A stretch of 10,188 bases of DNA from an uncultured Clostridia bacterium (GCA_944384865.1 CALWVC010000040.1:1-10188), one strand, 5' to 3'. Numbered from the stretch's first letter, positions 1 through 6,906 are shown. The notes: a model not told the origin generated them from the sequence alone. Numbers and translations: made by a program.

Positions 1-729
1 AGACTCACGCAGCGTAATAGCAACCTTCTGAAACCCAAAAGTATCCACCAATTGTTTTGCTACCGATTCATAGCCCCGCCGGTCGATTTCGCCCTTATTG
101 ATATCTGTTTTCGCAGCGTGGATATCAAATACATCCGCCGCATCTTCCTCATTGGCGATCAATACATCCACATACTGCATTAAATCGGTCATAACCTGCC
201 GCGCTTTGTCTCTGCTCCACAGCTTTTTGCGGTAATTCAAATCACAGGAAACGGGAATGCCCTTCGCCTTCGCTGTTTTACAGGCTTCCAGCGTAATTGC
301 GGCCACATGATCCCCCAAAGCCGGCGTAATGCCGGTGAAATGAAACCAGGTGGCGTCCTCAAAAATCCGGTTCCAGTCAAAGTCCTCCGGACGCGCCATT
401 GCAATTGCGGAGTTCGCCCGATCATAGATTACTTTCGAAGGGCGCTGAGAAGCGCCTTTTTCACAATAATACACGCCGATCCGATCGCCGCCTCTGGCAA
501 TGCAGGAAGTATCCACCCCATACCGAGCCAGTTCGCCGATACAGGCCGCACCAAGATCGTTTGCGGGCAATTTGCTCACAAATCTGGCCGGCAGATCATA
601 ATTGCACAACGACACCGCCACGTTTGCTTCACCACCGCCGAAAGTCATCTCCAGTTGTCTGGTCTGTTTCAGCCGCAGATATCCCGTAGGTGCCAGCCGC
701 ATCATAATTTCACCAAACGTTACAATCAT
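1..729 (-). CDS. kdgK: 2-keto-3-deoxygluconate kinase, PfkB family (C-terminus cut off by window edge)
   Basis: Cytoplasmic sugar kinase expected to phosphorylate 2-keto-3-deoxygluconate (KDG) with ATP to KDPG, the substrate of the aldolase encoded just upstream. The visible 243 residues start MIVTFGEIMMRLAP and show the PfkB/ribokinase fold signature GGGEANVAV at residues 31-39, the substrate-lid region that follows it, YDRANSAIA at 102-110, CDLNYRKKLW at 162-171 and NEED at 193-196, all typical of KDG kinases. KdgK proteins are usually about 310-345 residues, so roughly 70-100 residues, including the GAGD catalytic-base motif, lie beyond base 1. The ATG lies only 2 nt after the aldolase stop codon, which implies translational coupling; its SD-like AGAGGGGA sits inside the last aldolase codons. 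The reading frame is open across the whole visible part. Another PfkB substrate such as fructose or tagatose-6-P is possible from the fold alone, but the operon context makes KDG kinase the best call. Confidence 0.93.
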   Translation of the reverse strand, partial: MIVTFGEIMMRLAPTGYLRLKQTRQLEMTFGGGEANVAVSLCNYDLPARFVSKLPANDLGAACIGELARYGVDTSCIARGGDRIGVYYCEKGASQRPSKVIYDRANSAIAMARPEDFDWNRIFEDATWFHFTGITPALGDHVAAITLEACKTAKAKGIPVSCDLNYRKKLWSRDKARQVMTDLMQYVDVLIANEEDAADVFDIHAAKTDINKGEIDRRGYESVAKQLVDTFGFQKVAITLRES

Positions 730-731
730 CT

Positions 732-1358
732 TTATTTCCCCTCTCTCGCCAGATTGATTTGTTCCATAAACGCTGCGGCATTTGCTTTGACGTCGCCTTT
801 CATCAGACTGCTGCCCGCGCCGACCGCCACCGCACCGGCTTTGATCCACTGAGCGGCATTATCCACACTGACGCCACCGGTAGGCATAATCTGCGCATAC
901 GGCAGCGGGCCGCGGATATCCTTAATAAATGCAGGCCCAAACAAATCGCCCGGAAACAGTTTCAAAATATCCACCCCGGCCTCCATCGCGCTGACTGCTT
1001 CGCCAATGGTCAGAATACCCGCCATGCTTGCCGTACGGTACCGGTTACACAGCCGGGTGACCTCCGGATTAAAATTGGGCGAAACAATAAACTCTGCGCC
1101 GGAGAGCAATGCAATTCGTGCAGTTTCGCCGTCCAATACCGTACCAGCGCCCAAAATGATCTTATCGCCGTATTTCCGGGCAATGTCTTCAATCACACGG
1201 TGTGCAAAAGGCACTGTAAACGTCAATTCGATTGCCGTGATACCGCCCTCTATACAGCTTTCAACAATCTGCATAGCCTGTTGGGAGGTTTCGCCCCGAA
1301 CCACCGCCACCATGCCGGTTTGTCTGATTTGCATTAATACCTGTTCTTTCGTTCTCAT
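732..1358 (-). CDS. eda: KDPG/KHG aldolase
   Basis: Class I aldolase, 208 residues, the normal length for the family. It cleaves 2-keto-3-deoxy-6-phosphogluconate to pyruvate and glyceraldehyde-3-phosphate, the last step of glucuronate breakdown. Visible motifs are VAVVRG at 17-22, IELTFT at 43-48 with the general acid/base Glu44, GAGTV at 70-74, the Schiff-base lysine Lys133 in ILKLFPG (131-137), and the phosphate-binding MPTGGV at 158-163 plus VGAGSSL at 179-185. The segment before the lysine reads AGILTIGE instead of the common PGxxTPTE, so it is a slightly divergent member. A strong SD, AAGGAGAG, precedes the ATG. It lies 28 nt after the SDR gene and 2 nt before kdgK, as fourth gene of the operon. 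Bacillus-type genomes call this gene kdgA. Confidence 0.95.
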   Translation of the reverse strand: MRTKEQVLMQIRQTGMVAVVRGETSQQAMQIVESCIEGGITAIELTFTVPFAHRVIEDIARKYGDKIILGAGTVLDGETARIALLSGAEFIVSPNFNPEVTRLCNRYRTASMAGILTIGEAVSAMEAGVDILKLFPGDLFGPAFIKDIRGPLPYAQIMPTGGVSVDNAAQWIKAGAVAVGAGSSLMKGDVKANAAAFMEQINLAREGK

Positions 1359-1386
1359 GTAACCCTCTCCTTAAGCAATAAAATAT

Positions 1387-2217
1387 TTATACGCCCGCAT
1401 ATGCCGAAAAACCGCCATCTACAGGCACGACAATACCGGTTACAAAACCGGATTTTGTGCTGTCTGTCAACCATTCCAGCGTACCGGACAGTTCCTCTGG
1501 CCTGCCGAACCGTCCCATTGGTGTCGCATTTAAAATTTTTTGCGTCCGTTCGGTTGGCTGCCCGTTCTGATCATACAGCAATTCCCGATTTTGGTTGGTT
1601 ACAAAAAAGCCGGGCGCAATCGCATTCACACGGATACCGGCTTGTGCAAAATGTACCGCCAGCCATTGGGTGAAATTGGAGACCGCAGCCTTTGCCGCGC
1701 TGTACGCCGGAATTTTGGTCAGCGGACGGAACGCGTTCATAGAGGATATATTCACAATACAGCAGTTCTGCCTGCCCAGCATATCCCTTGAAAACACCTG
1801 CGTCGGGATCAACGTTCCCATCAAATTTAAATCAAATACAAACGAAAAATCATTTTGATCTAAATGAAAAAAAGTTGCAATATCAGCCTGCTGTTCGTCA
1901 CCAGGCTCATATATTTCATGCGCGGTCGTACATTTCGGGCTGTTCCCGCCGGCACCGTTGATCAAAACGTCGCATTTTCCAAAATCGTTTAATACCGCCT
2001 GATGAACCGCCTCGATTTCCTCCCGATTCAGCACATCGGCTTTATAAGCCTTTGCCACTCCGCCACCGGCATAAATCCGCCCAGCAGCCTGCAGCGCCGC
2101 TTTCGAATTCAGATCTAACAAGGCTACCTGATACCCCGCTTTAGCCATCACCTCTGAAAAAAACGAACATAAAACCCCGCCTGCGCCTGTAATTACCGCT
2201 GTTTTCACGCTGTTCAT
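1387..2217 (-). CDS. uxuB: D-mannonate oxidoreductase (fructuronate reductase), SDR family
   Basis: Classical short-chain dehydrogenase of 276 residues, expected to interconvert D-fructuronate and D-mannonate with NAD(P)H. This non-homologous SDR form replaces the long-chain UxuB of E. coli and is the form described in Bacillus (yjmF/uxuB). The Rossmann start is TGAGGVLC at 10-17; the family more often has TGGGGVLG, so the last glycine is a cysteine here. Further landmarks are an acidic DLN at 35-37 after strand beta-2, INGAGGN at 86-92, FDLNLMGTLIPTQVF at 128-142, catalytic Ser158/Ser159 (NISSMNAF), Tyr172 and Lys176 (YSAAK), and the C-terminal TGIVVPVDGGF. The gene follows the uxuA stop after 9 nt, in the same frame. 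The SD (AGAGGAG) touches the ATG directly; a GTG at codon 4 (2206-2208) would have about 9 nt spacing and may be the real start. Function rests on the family hallmarks plus operon context. Confidence 0.88.
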   Translation of the reverse strand: MNSVKTAVITGAGGVLCSFFSEVMAKAGYQVALLDLNSKAALQAAGRIYAGGGVAKAYKADVLNREEIEAVHQAVLNDFGKCDVLINGAGGNSPKCTTAHEIYEPGDEQQADIATFFHLDQNDFSFVFDLNLMGTLIPTQVFSRDMLGRQNCCIVNISSMNAFRPLTKIPAYSAAKAAVSNFTQWLAVHFAQAGIRVNAIAPGFFVTNQNRELLYDQNGQPTERTQKILNATPMGRFGRPEELSGTLEWLTDSTKSGFVTGIVVPVDGGFSAYAGV

Positions 2218-2226
2218 CTCCTCTTT

Positions 2227-3267
2227 TTATATGTGCCATCGCTGCGCCGCTTCAAACAAACCGGTGATATACGCGGCGCCCAACGCACGATCATACAGCC
2301 CATATCCACAGCGCCCGGTTTCTCCCCAAACCATCCGGCCGTGATCCGGGCGCACATAACCGTCAAAACCGGTTTCGACCAACGCCCGCACAATCTCCAG
2401 CATATCCAGCGAACCGCAGGCGGTCGGGTGCGCTACTTCTTCAAATCGACGATAACCTGTACGCCGGATGTTTCTAAGATGTGCGAAACGGATCCTCCCT
2501 GCAAAAGCGCGAATCATATTTGGCAGATCGTTCTCTGCGCTGGCGCCCAAAGAACCGGCGCAAAAGGTCAGGCCGTTAAAAGGATCGTCTGCCAGCTTTA
2601 AAAAACGTTTTATATGCTGGAGATCGGTTATAATGCGTGGCAGTCCAAACACACTCCATGGCGGATCATCCGGATGAATCGCCATATAAACACCGTTTTC
2701 CCTGGCAACCGGAATCACTGCCTCCAAAAAAGTTTGCAAATTGGCAAACAGCCGGTTTTCATCCAGATCGGCATATTGCGCCAGTAGTGTCTTTAACTGA
2801 TCTTTGGTATAGCTTTCATCCCATCCCGGCAACGACAGCTCGCTGGTCAGCGGATTCATCTGCAAAACCGTCCGTTCGTCATATGCCAGCGCATTGGAAC
2901 CGTCTGCATGACGGTGTGCCAGCTCACTGCGCAGCCAGTCAAACACCGGCATGAAATTATAACAGATGCATTTTACCCCTGCCTTTGCCAGCCGCCGGAT
3001 ATTTTCACAATAATGCTCGATGAACCGGTCGGCACCCCTGGCGCCCAGTTTAATCTCCTCCGATACCGGAAGACTTTCCACCACCTCAAATTCCAAACCG
3101 TTGACAGCGGCCGCATTCTTGATTGACCCGATGCTTTGTTCACTCCAAACCCCACCAGGCGCCACATCATATACCGCAGAAACAATCCCGCTCATCATCG
3201 GAATCTGTCGGATCTGCTCCAGCGTTACCGGATCCTGCGGTCCATACCATCTGAACGTCAGTTTCAT
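2227..3267 (-). CDS. uxuA: Mannonate dehydratase
   Basis: Dehydrates D-mannonate to 2-keto-3-deoxygluconate (EC 4.2.1.8). The 346-residue length is normal for the short (Gram-positive) form. It opens MKLTFRWYGP with VAPGGVW at 35-41, both characteristic of UxuA, and has a TIM-barrel core. The expected metal-ligand set is visible: His198 (MAIHPDDPPWSVFGLPRI), Cys236 (LTFCAGSLG), His263 (RFAHLRNI) and Asp308 (YVRPDHGRM). This matches the His/Cys/His/Asp Mn-binding arrangement described for the family. The start is preceded by GGGAG at 3279-3283 with an 11-nt spacer. It is the second gene of the operon, 27 nt after uxaC, and ends 9 nt before the SDR oxidoreductase that makes its substrate. Nothing suggests a defect. 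Confidence 0.97.
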   Translation of the reverse strand: MKLTFRWYGPQDPVTLEQIRQIPMMSGIVSAVYDVAPGGVWSEQSIGSIKNAAAVNGLEFEVVESLPVSEEIKLGARGADRFIEHYCENIRRLAKAGVKCICYNFMPVFDWLRSELAHRHADGSNALAYDERTVLQMNPLTSELSLPGWDESYTKDQLKTLLAQYADLDENRLFANLQTFLEAVIPVARENGVYMAIHPDDPPWSVFGLPRIITDLQHIKRFLKLADDPFNGLTFCAGSLGASAENDLPNMIRAFAGRIRFAHLRNIRRTGYRRFEEVAHPTACGSLDMLEIVRALVETGFDGYVRPDHGRMVWGETGRCGYGLYDRALGAAYITGLFEAAQRWHI

Positions 3268-3294
3268 TTCTGTAATAACTCCCGTTTGTTTCTT

Positions 3295-4662
3295 TTACCT
3301 TATATCTCCGGTCAGGCGTTGCAGATTTTCATAGCAAACGGATCGGACAAGCTTTTGCGCTGCTGTCGCGTCATATTCGCCGTTTTCCACCCAACCGCCG
3401 ACAACGTCGCAGAAAATCCGCCGGAAATAGTCGTGACGCGCATATGATAAAAAACTGCGACTATCGGTCAACATACCTAAAAACGAGCCCAGATAACCGA
3501 TCTCTGCAATATTACAAATCTGCGCTCTGATCCCACGCAGATGGTCGCAAAACCACCACGCCGCACCGCATAACACCTCCGGAAAGCAGCCGGCAATACT
3601 GCAAAGCTGCGGCGCCATCGCAGGATTCAGCGTATATAAAACCGTTTTCGGCAGCCCGCTGCTACGATGGATCGCATCCAATACGCGAATCAACCAATCA
3701 GCACAAATACAATCCCCGATGCAATCGCCGCCGGCGTCTGCGCCGCACAGATCATACAAAAGAGTATTGGCATTGCGATAAGCCGCCAGATGCCACTGCA
3801 TAACCAGGCCGCGTTGTTTATATGCGCCGGCTAAAAACACATACATCCAACCAAGAAACGCAGCATATTCCCGATCATTCACCGGATCGCCAGCCAATGC
3901 CTTACGAAACGCAGCGTTCGCTCCGGCCTCGTCACCGACCACCTCCGGAAACGCCGCGATTCCCACATCCGTAAAACGACAGCCGTTTTCCACAAAAAAA
4001 TCCAGACGATCGGTTAACGCCCGCTGCAGCTGTTCCAGCGATTTGATCTGAAAACCGCAGACTTCCCCCAATTTTTGAATATAGCCGGCGTATCCGCCCT
4101 GTCGAATTTGGAGTACTTTATCAGTTCGGAAAGAAGGAGTTATCCGGCATTTAAGATTTCCATCTGTCCGCATCCGCCGATGATATACCAAATCATCCAC
4201 CGGATCGTCAGTGGTGGCCGCATACTCTACCCCTGCCATTTGCATCAGCCTACAAGGCGACAGCTTTCGATCTGCAATAGCGGCGTTGGCCTGCATCCAG
4301 ATCTGCTCCGCGTTTTCAGCGGCCAGCGGCAGACGCACATCAAAATACAACGCAAGCTCCATCTGCGACCAGTGATATAATGGATTTCCTGCCGCCAACT
4401 CCAGCGCGCTGATATAACCAATAAATTTATCATGCCATCCAGCGTCGCCGGTAATATACCGTTCCGGTATACCTGCGGCACGCATCAACCGCCATTTATA
4501 ATGATCTCCTGCAAGCCAGACTTCACCAATGTTGTCAAAAGGCAAGTCGGCATCAATTTGTTCCGGAGACAAATGACAGTGATAATCAATGATCGGCAAA
4601 TTCTGTACCAAAGCATAAAGCCGTCTGGCAGTATCAGTATGCAACATATAAGATGTGTCCAC
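3295..4662 (-). CDS. uxaC: Glucuronate isomerase (uronate isomerase)
   Basis: Isomerizes D-glucuronate to D-fructuronate (and possibly galacturonate to tagaturonate); amidohydrolase-superfamily TIM barrel. Hallmarks include IIDYHCHLSP near the N-terminus (HxH metal site), TTDDPVDD, the loop WHLAAYRNANT (family usually QLHIGALRNNNT, so somewhat divergent), LPKTVLYTLNP, GAAWWFCDH and the signature DSRSFLSYARHDYFRRI near the C-terminus. I place the start at GTG 4660-4662, giving 455 residues. It has a strong SD (GGGAGAGGAG, 4671-4680) at 8-nt spacing and gives the usual short N-terminus before the DTARRLY helix. The upstream in-frame ATG at 4708-4710 lies upstream of the predicted -10 box and ATG 4684-4686 falls at the predicted transcript start with no SD. 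ATG at 4645-4647 is a further but less likely option. First gene of the uxaC-uxuA-uxuB-eda-kdgK operon. Confidence 0.95.
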   Translation of the reverse strand: MDTSYMLHTDTARRLYALVQNLPIIDYHCHLSPEQIDADLPFDNIGEVWLAGDHYKWRLMRAAGIPERYITGDAGWHDKFIGYISALELAAGNPLYHWSQMELALYFDVRLPLAAENAEQIWMQANAAIADRKLSPCRLMQMAGVEYAATTDDPVDDLVYHRRMRTDGNLKCRITPSFRTDKVLQIRQGGYAGYIQKLGEVCGFQIKSLEQLQRALTDRLDFFVENGCRFTDVGIAAFPEVVGDEAGANAAFRKALAGDPVNDREYAAFLGWMYVFLAGAYKQRGLVMQWHLAAYRNANTLLYDLCGADAGGDCIGDCICADWLIRVLDAIHRSSGLPKTVLYTLNPAMAPQLCSIAGCFPEVLCGAAWWFCDHLRGIRAQICNIAEIGYLGSFLGMLTDSRSFLSYARHDYFRRIFCDVVGGWVENGEYDATAAQKLVRSVCYENLQRLTGDIR

Positions 4663-4670
4663 CAGTTTTG

Positions 4671-4680
4671 CTCCTCTCCC
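4671..4680 (-). promoter_or_regulatory. Ribosome binding site deciding the uxaC start
   Basis: On the minus strand this reads GGGAGAGGAG, an almost ideal SD. It is 8 nt upstream of GTG 4660-4662 and 23 nt from the next ATG (4645-4647), and lies downstream of the two longer ATG candidates. It therefore supports the GTG start. Confidence 0.75.
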
Positions 4681-4694
4681 AGCCATACAACTGT

Positions 4695-4723
4695 ATTTTA
4701 TAAGATCCATTTATACAAAACAA
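4695..4723 (-). promoter_or_regulatory. Promoter of the uxaC operon
   Basis: Minus-strand sigma-A-like promoter: -35 TTGTTT (4718-4723), a 17-bp spacer, and -10 TAAAAT (4695-4700). TATAAA at 4697-4702 with a 15-bp spacer is an alternative -10. The predicted transcript start near 4688 leaves a leader of about 26 nt before the GTG. The weak -35 and the adjoining tandem operator suggest it needs an activator. The -35 begins on the last base of the proximal operator element, exactly as in the promoter at 9763-9791. Confidence 0.7.
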
Positions 4724-4761
4724 TTGCATTTATTATCAAATTGCATTGTAAAATTGCGCAT
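4723..4761. promoter_or_regulatory. Tandem 17-bp direct-repeat operator (candidate AraC-family site)
   Basis: Two elements on the plus strand: ATTGCATTTATTATCAA (4723-4739) and ATTGTAAAATTGCGCAT (4745-4761). Their starts are 22 bp apart, about two helical turns, as expected for AraC-family direct repeats. The second element matches the distal element at 9813-9829 in 14 of 17 positions; the first shares ATTGCA and 10 of 17 positions with 9791-9807. It sits between the divergent uxaC operon and the AraC-family gene. It abuts the uxaC -35 and covers the -35 of the regulator's own promoter, so it could activate one and repress the other. No binding data exist; the assignment is by position and repetition. 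Confidence 0.65.
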
Positions 4762-4774
4762 CTTGTGTTATGAT
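4746..4774 (+). promoter_or_regulatory. Promoter of the AraC-family regulator gene
   Basis: Plus-strand -35 TTGTAA (4746-4751), a 17-bp spacer, and -10 TATGAT (4769-4774). The predicted transcript start is about 4781. The -35 and most of the spacer are covered by the operator element 4745-4761, which suggests autoregulation. The ATG at 4770-4772 is part of the -10 box and so cannot be the translation start if this promoter is used. Confidence 0.65.
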
Positions 4775-4820
4775 TTATTTATCAAAAAACAATAGACAAG
4801 CGATGAGGATGATGCCGAAT

Positions 4821-5663
4821 ATGAAAATTTTTTTCAGATATCAGGACGAAGATCTGATGTGTCATCATACCCGCTATGATTGTCCGAATCCGGAAGAATT
4901 CAAAATGCACGCGCACGATAAGCTGGAAATTTATATGTTTGTTTCCGGCGATGCGAAGTATGTTGTAGAAGGCAATTTATATGACCTGCATCCATCCGAT
5001 TTGCTGCTTATGCGCAACAGTGAGGCACACAAACTGCAATTATTGTCTAATCAGCCTTATGAAGGAATCGCTATTCACTTTTCTCCTGCTGTTTTCCGAT
5101 CGCTTGATCCACATGGTGTTCTTTTAAATCCGTTTTACAGCCGGCCGTTAGGCCGTTTTAATCGTTTTCAGCCTTCAGATTTTTCCTCAGACTACTGGCG
5201 GCGCTGCCTGATCCGGGTCATTGATACCGATGCAGCCGCCAGCGACCAGCGAATGCACCTGTTATCGCATCTGCTGCCGCTGTTACAGGAAATCGGCTTG
5301 GCCTTTAATCTGCGAAAAAACACGCCGATGCCGGAACAAATTGACGACCGATCAGCGCTATTAATCGAATATGTCAATCAAAATCTGTTTTCTCCGATTT
5401 CCCTTAAACAGATCAGCCAGCGATTTTATATCAGCCAATCCCAACTCAACCGCATCTTCAAAGCTGCAACCGGTTCCTCCGTCTGGGATTATATCCTGAT
5501 CAAACGACTGCTGTCCGCCCGGGAACGAATTCAATCCGGTGAAAAAATCGGCAGAGTCAGCCGTGCTTGTGGTTTTAACGATTATTCCTCTTTTTATCGG
5601 GCATACAAAACACATTTTCACCATTCGCCAAAGTCTGATTTTGCTATTGAGATGAAATCCTGA
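4821..5663 (+). CDS. AraC-family transcriptional regulator, cupin sensor domain
   Basis: A 280-residue regulator, the standard length for two-domain AraC/XylS proteins. The N-terminal cupin-like sugar-sensing domain carries the MHAHDKLEI motif (29-37), typical of regulators in which this pocket binds a carbohydrate or sugar acid. The C-terminal DNA-binding domain has a first helix-turn-helix around 194-220 (LKQISQRFYISQSQLNRIFK) and a second around 248-273 (CGFNDYSSFYRAYKTHF..SP). I start it at ATG 4821, which has AGGA 11 nt upstream. ATG 4770 overlaps the predicted -10 box, and ATG 4803, 4809 and 4812 have poor or badly spaced SDs. It is divergent to the glucuronate operon and probably controls it through the direct repeats at 4723-4761, and the second operon through those at 9791-9829. 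Its ligand is unknown; glucuronate or a downstream intermediate is an inference. Confidence 0.9.
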   Translation: MKIFFRYQDEDLMCHHTRYDCPNPEEFKMHAHDKLEIYMFVSGDAKYVVEGNLYDLHPSDLLLMRNSEAHKLQLLSNQPYEGIAIHFSPAVFRSLDPHGVLLNPFYSRPLGRFNRFQPSDFSSDYWRRCLIRVIDTDAAASDQRMHLLSHLLPLLQEIGLAFNLRKNTPMPEQIDDRSALLIEYVNQNLFSPISLKQISQRFYISQSQLNRIFKAATGSSVWDYILIKRLLSARERIQSGEKIGRVSRACGFNDYSSFYRAYKTHFHHSPKSDFAIEMKS

Positions 5664-5681
5664 AAATTGAAATTATTTTTA

Positions 5682-5710
5682 TTGTAATTTTCAACAATTT
5701 ATCTTATAAT
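5682..5710 (+). promoter_or_regulatory. Promoter of the membrane-anchored SurA_N-like gene
   Basis: -35 TTGTAA (5682-5687), a 17-bp spacer, and a perfect -10 TATAAT (5705-5710). Predicted transcript start is near 5717, followed by SD GGAAAGGA (5726-5733), 9 nt before ATG 5743. The region also contains an AT-only weak inverted repeat, GAAAATT (5662-5668) with AATTTTC (5686-5692), directly after the regulator's stop codon. That repeat might attenuate read-through but is not a convincing terminator. Confidence 0.65.
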
Positions 5711-5742
5711 AAAACAAATAAATATGGAAAGGATTCAACAAC

Positions 5743-6825
5743 ATGACAAAACAAAAAACTCGTAAAACTTTATTAATTGTTATTGCTGTCATTTTATTGG
5801 TCGCCGTCACCGCCGGAGTGATCTGCTATCTGACGCTGTTTCGAATCCACGACACGACCACTGTCGCTACCGTGAACGGTGTGGAAATTTCTTTCGGCGA
5901 GCTGAAAAATGAAATGCAGCGCAACCGTTCTGACACTTTGCAATATTTTCAAGACACATACAACGCCGATACCGACAGCAGCGAATTTTGGTCTACTGAT
6001 TTTGATGGTCAAACGCCTACGCAATATCTGCGGCAACTATCACTGACAAAAGTAGCGTCCTATAAATTACAGCAACAGCTTGCATATGACCATAACATTA
6101 TCGCCAACTATTCATACCAAGACTTTTTGGACGCTATGGAAAAAGAAAACGCCGATCGAGCGCAAAAGGTTGAAAACGGCGAAGCCATTTATGGCCCGCA
6201 ATCTTACGATATAGACACTTATTATGACTATACTTTTTCCAATATGGTGATTGCCCTGAAAGATCGTCTTTCGCAGGAAGGCGGCATTCTATATGCAGAC
6301 GACGTCACTCTGAAAAACTATTATGAACAGATTAAAGAACAGCAATTTAAAAAAGTAGATACTGCGTCTTACAAGGTGTATTCTATCGCATTTGATACAG
6401 GCTCCGGCATTTATGCTTACACCAAAGATCAGGCCACACAGATGATTTCGGCTGTTCGTGATATTATTTTGAGAAGTTACAATGAAACAAGTGCAGTTCC
6501 GGCTGCTTATCCGGAAGTTGAAATCACCGACCTACAGCTCAGTGATGAAAATGCTAACTCTGTTTATAAAAGCGATCAGATCTTATATGAACAATCACAA
6601 CAATTGCAGCCCGACGAAGTCTCAGAAGTATTTGAAGATATGTATTATATTCGGGTTTTAAAGTGCTACAGTCGTGAATCCGCCGGCTATAAAACTTATG
6701 AAGATGTGGTAGATGCCGTTCGATCAATGTACAATGACGAAAAATATGATAAATATATTGAACAGCTTTGTAACGAACACCCAGTCGAAAAAAACGAAAT
6801 TTATGAAAAGGTCACAATTAATTAA
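5743..6825 (+). CDS. Membrane-anchored SurA_N-like (peptidylprolyl isomerase-related) chaperone, no clear parvulin domain
   Basis: 360 residues. A basic N-terminus (KQKTRK) is followed by one strong hydrophobic segment at about 9-33, so the rest probably lies outside the membrane. No lipobox is convincing: the Cys in GVICYL lacks the usual residues before it. Residues 40-58 (TVATVNGVEISFGELKNEM) are the typical start of the SurA/PrsA N-terminal chaperone domain, followed by long charged helical stretches rich in Tyr, Gln and Asp. I cannot see a clear parvulin PPIase core; the last ~170 residues only resemble its surroundings (a YKVYSIAFDT strand, then EVSEVFEDMYYIRVLKC). It may thus be a foldase relative lacking isomerase activity. 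It has its own promoter and terminator and seems unrelated to the sugar operons, although it could help export of enzymes. Family assignment is moderate. Confidence 0.75.
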   Translation: MTKQKTRKTLLIVIAVILLVAVTAGVICYLTLFRIHDTTTVATVNGVEISFGELKNEMQRNRSDTLQYFQDTYNADTDSSEFWSTDFDGQTPTQYLRQLSLTKVASYKLQQQLAYDHNIIANYSYQDFLDAMEKENADRAQKVENGEAIYGPQSYDIDTYYDYTFSNMVIALKDRLSQEGGILYADDVTLKNYYEQIKEQQFKKVDTASYKVYSIAFDTGSGIYAYTKDQATQMISAVRDIILRSYNETSAVPAAYPEVEITDLQLSDENANSVYKSDQILYEQSQQLQPDEVSEVFEDMYYIRVLKCYSRESAGYKTYEDVVDAVRSMYNDEKYDKYIEQLCNEHPVEKNEIYEKVTIN

Positions 6826-6829
6826 ATCC

Positions 6830-6861
6830 AAAAGGGACGGAAGTTAAACTCCGTCCCTTTT
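6830..6861. terminator. Bidirectional rho-independent terminator
   Basis: Perfect 12-bp stem, AAAAGGGACGGA (6830-6841) paired with TCCGTCCCTTTT (6850-6861), with the 8-nt loop AGTTAAAC. A/T-rich ends give a T tract on either strand. It lies in the 81-bp gap between two convergent genes, starting 4 nt after the SurA_N-like stop codon and lying 45 nt beyond the 3' end of the oxidoreductase gene, so it should stop transcription from both sides. Confidence 0.9.
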
Positions 6862-6906
6862 GTGTTGATTATTATAAAGTATCTGTCTGCGCTCTGTAAA
6901 ATACTT

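Noticed and set aside
237..852. Open frames opposite and overlapping kdgK and the aldolase
   Set aside because: They have no SD or family motifs and lie over genes with clear conserved catalytic residues; they are antisense shadows.
5662..5692. Inverted repeat GAAAATT/AATTTTC after the AraC-family gene as a terminator
   Set aside because: The stem is short and made mostly of A/T pairs, has no following T tract of its own, and overlaps the next promoter's -35. Kept only as a note in the promoter entry.
5666..5692. ATTGAAATT and ATTGTAATT as a third copy of the tandem operator
   Set aside because: The two elements are 15 bp apart rather than 22 and lack the CGCAT end, so the match is probably chance in AT-rich DNA.
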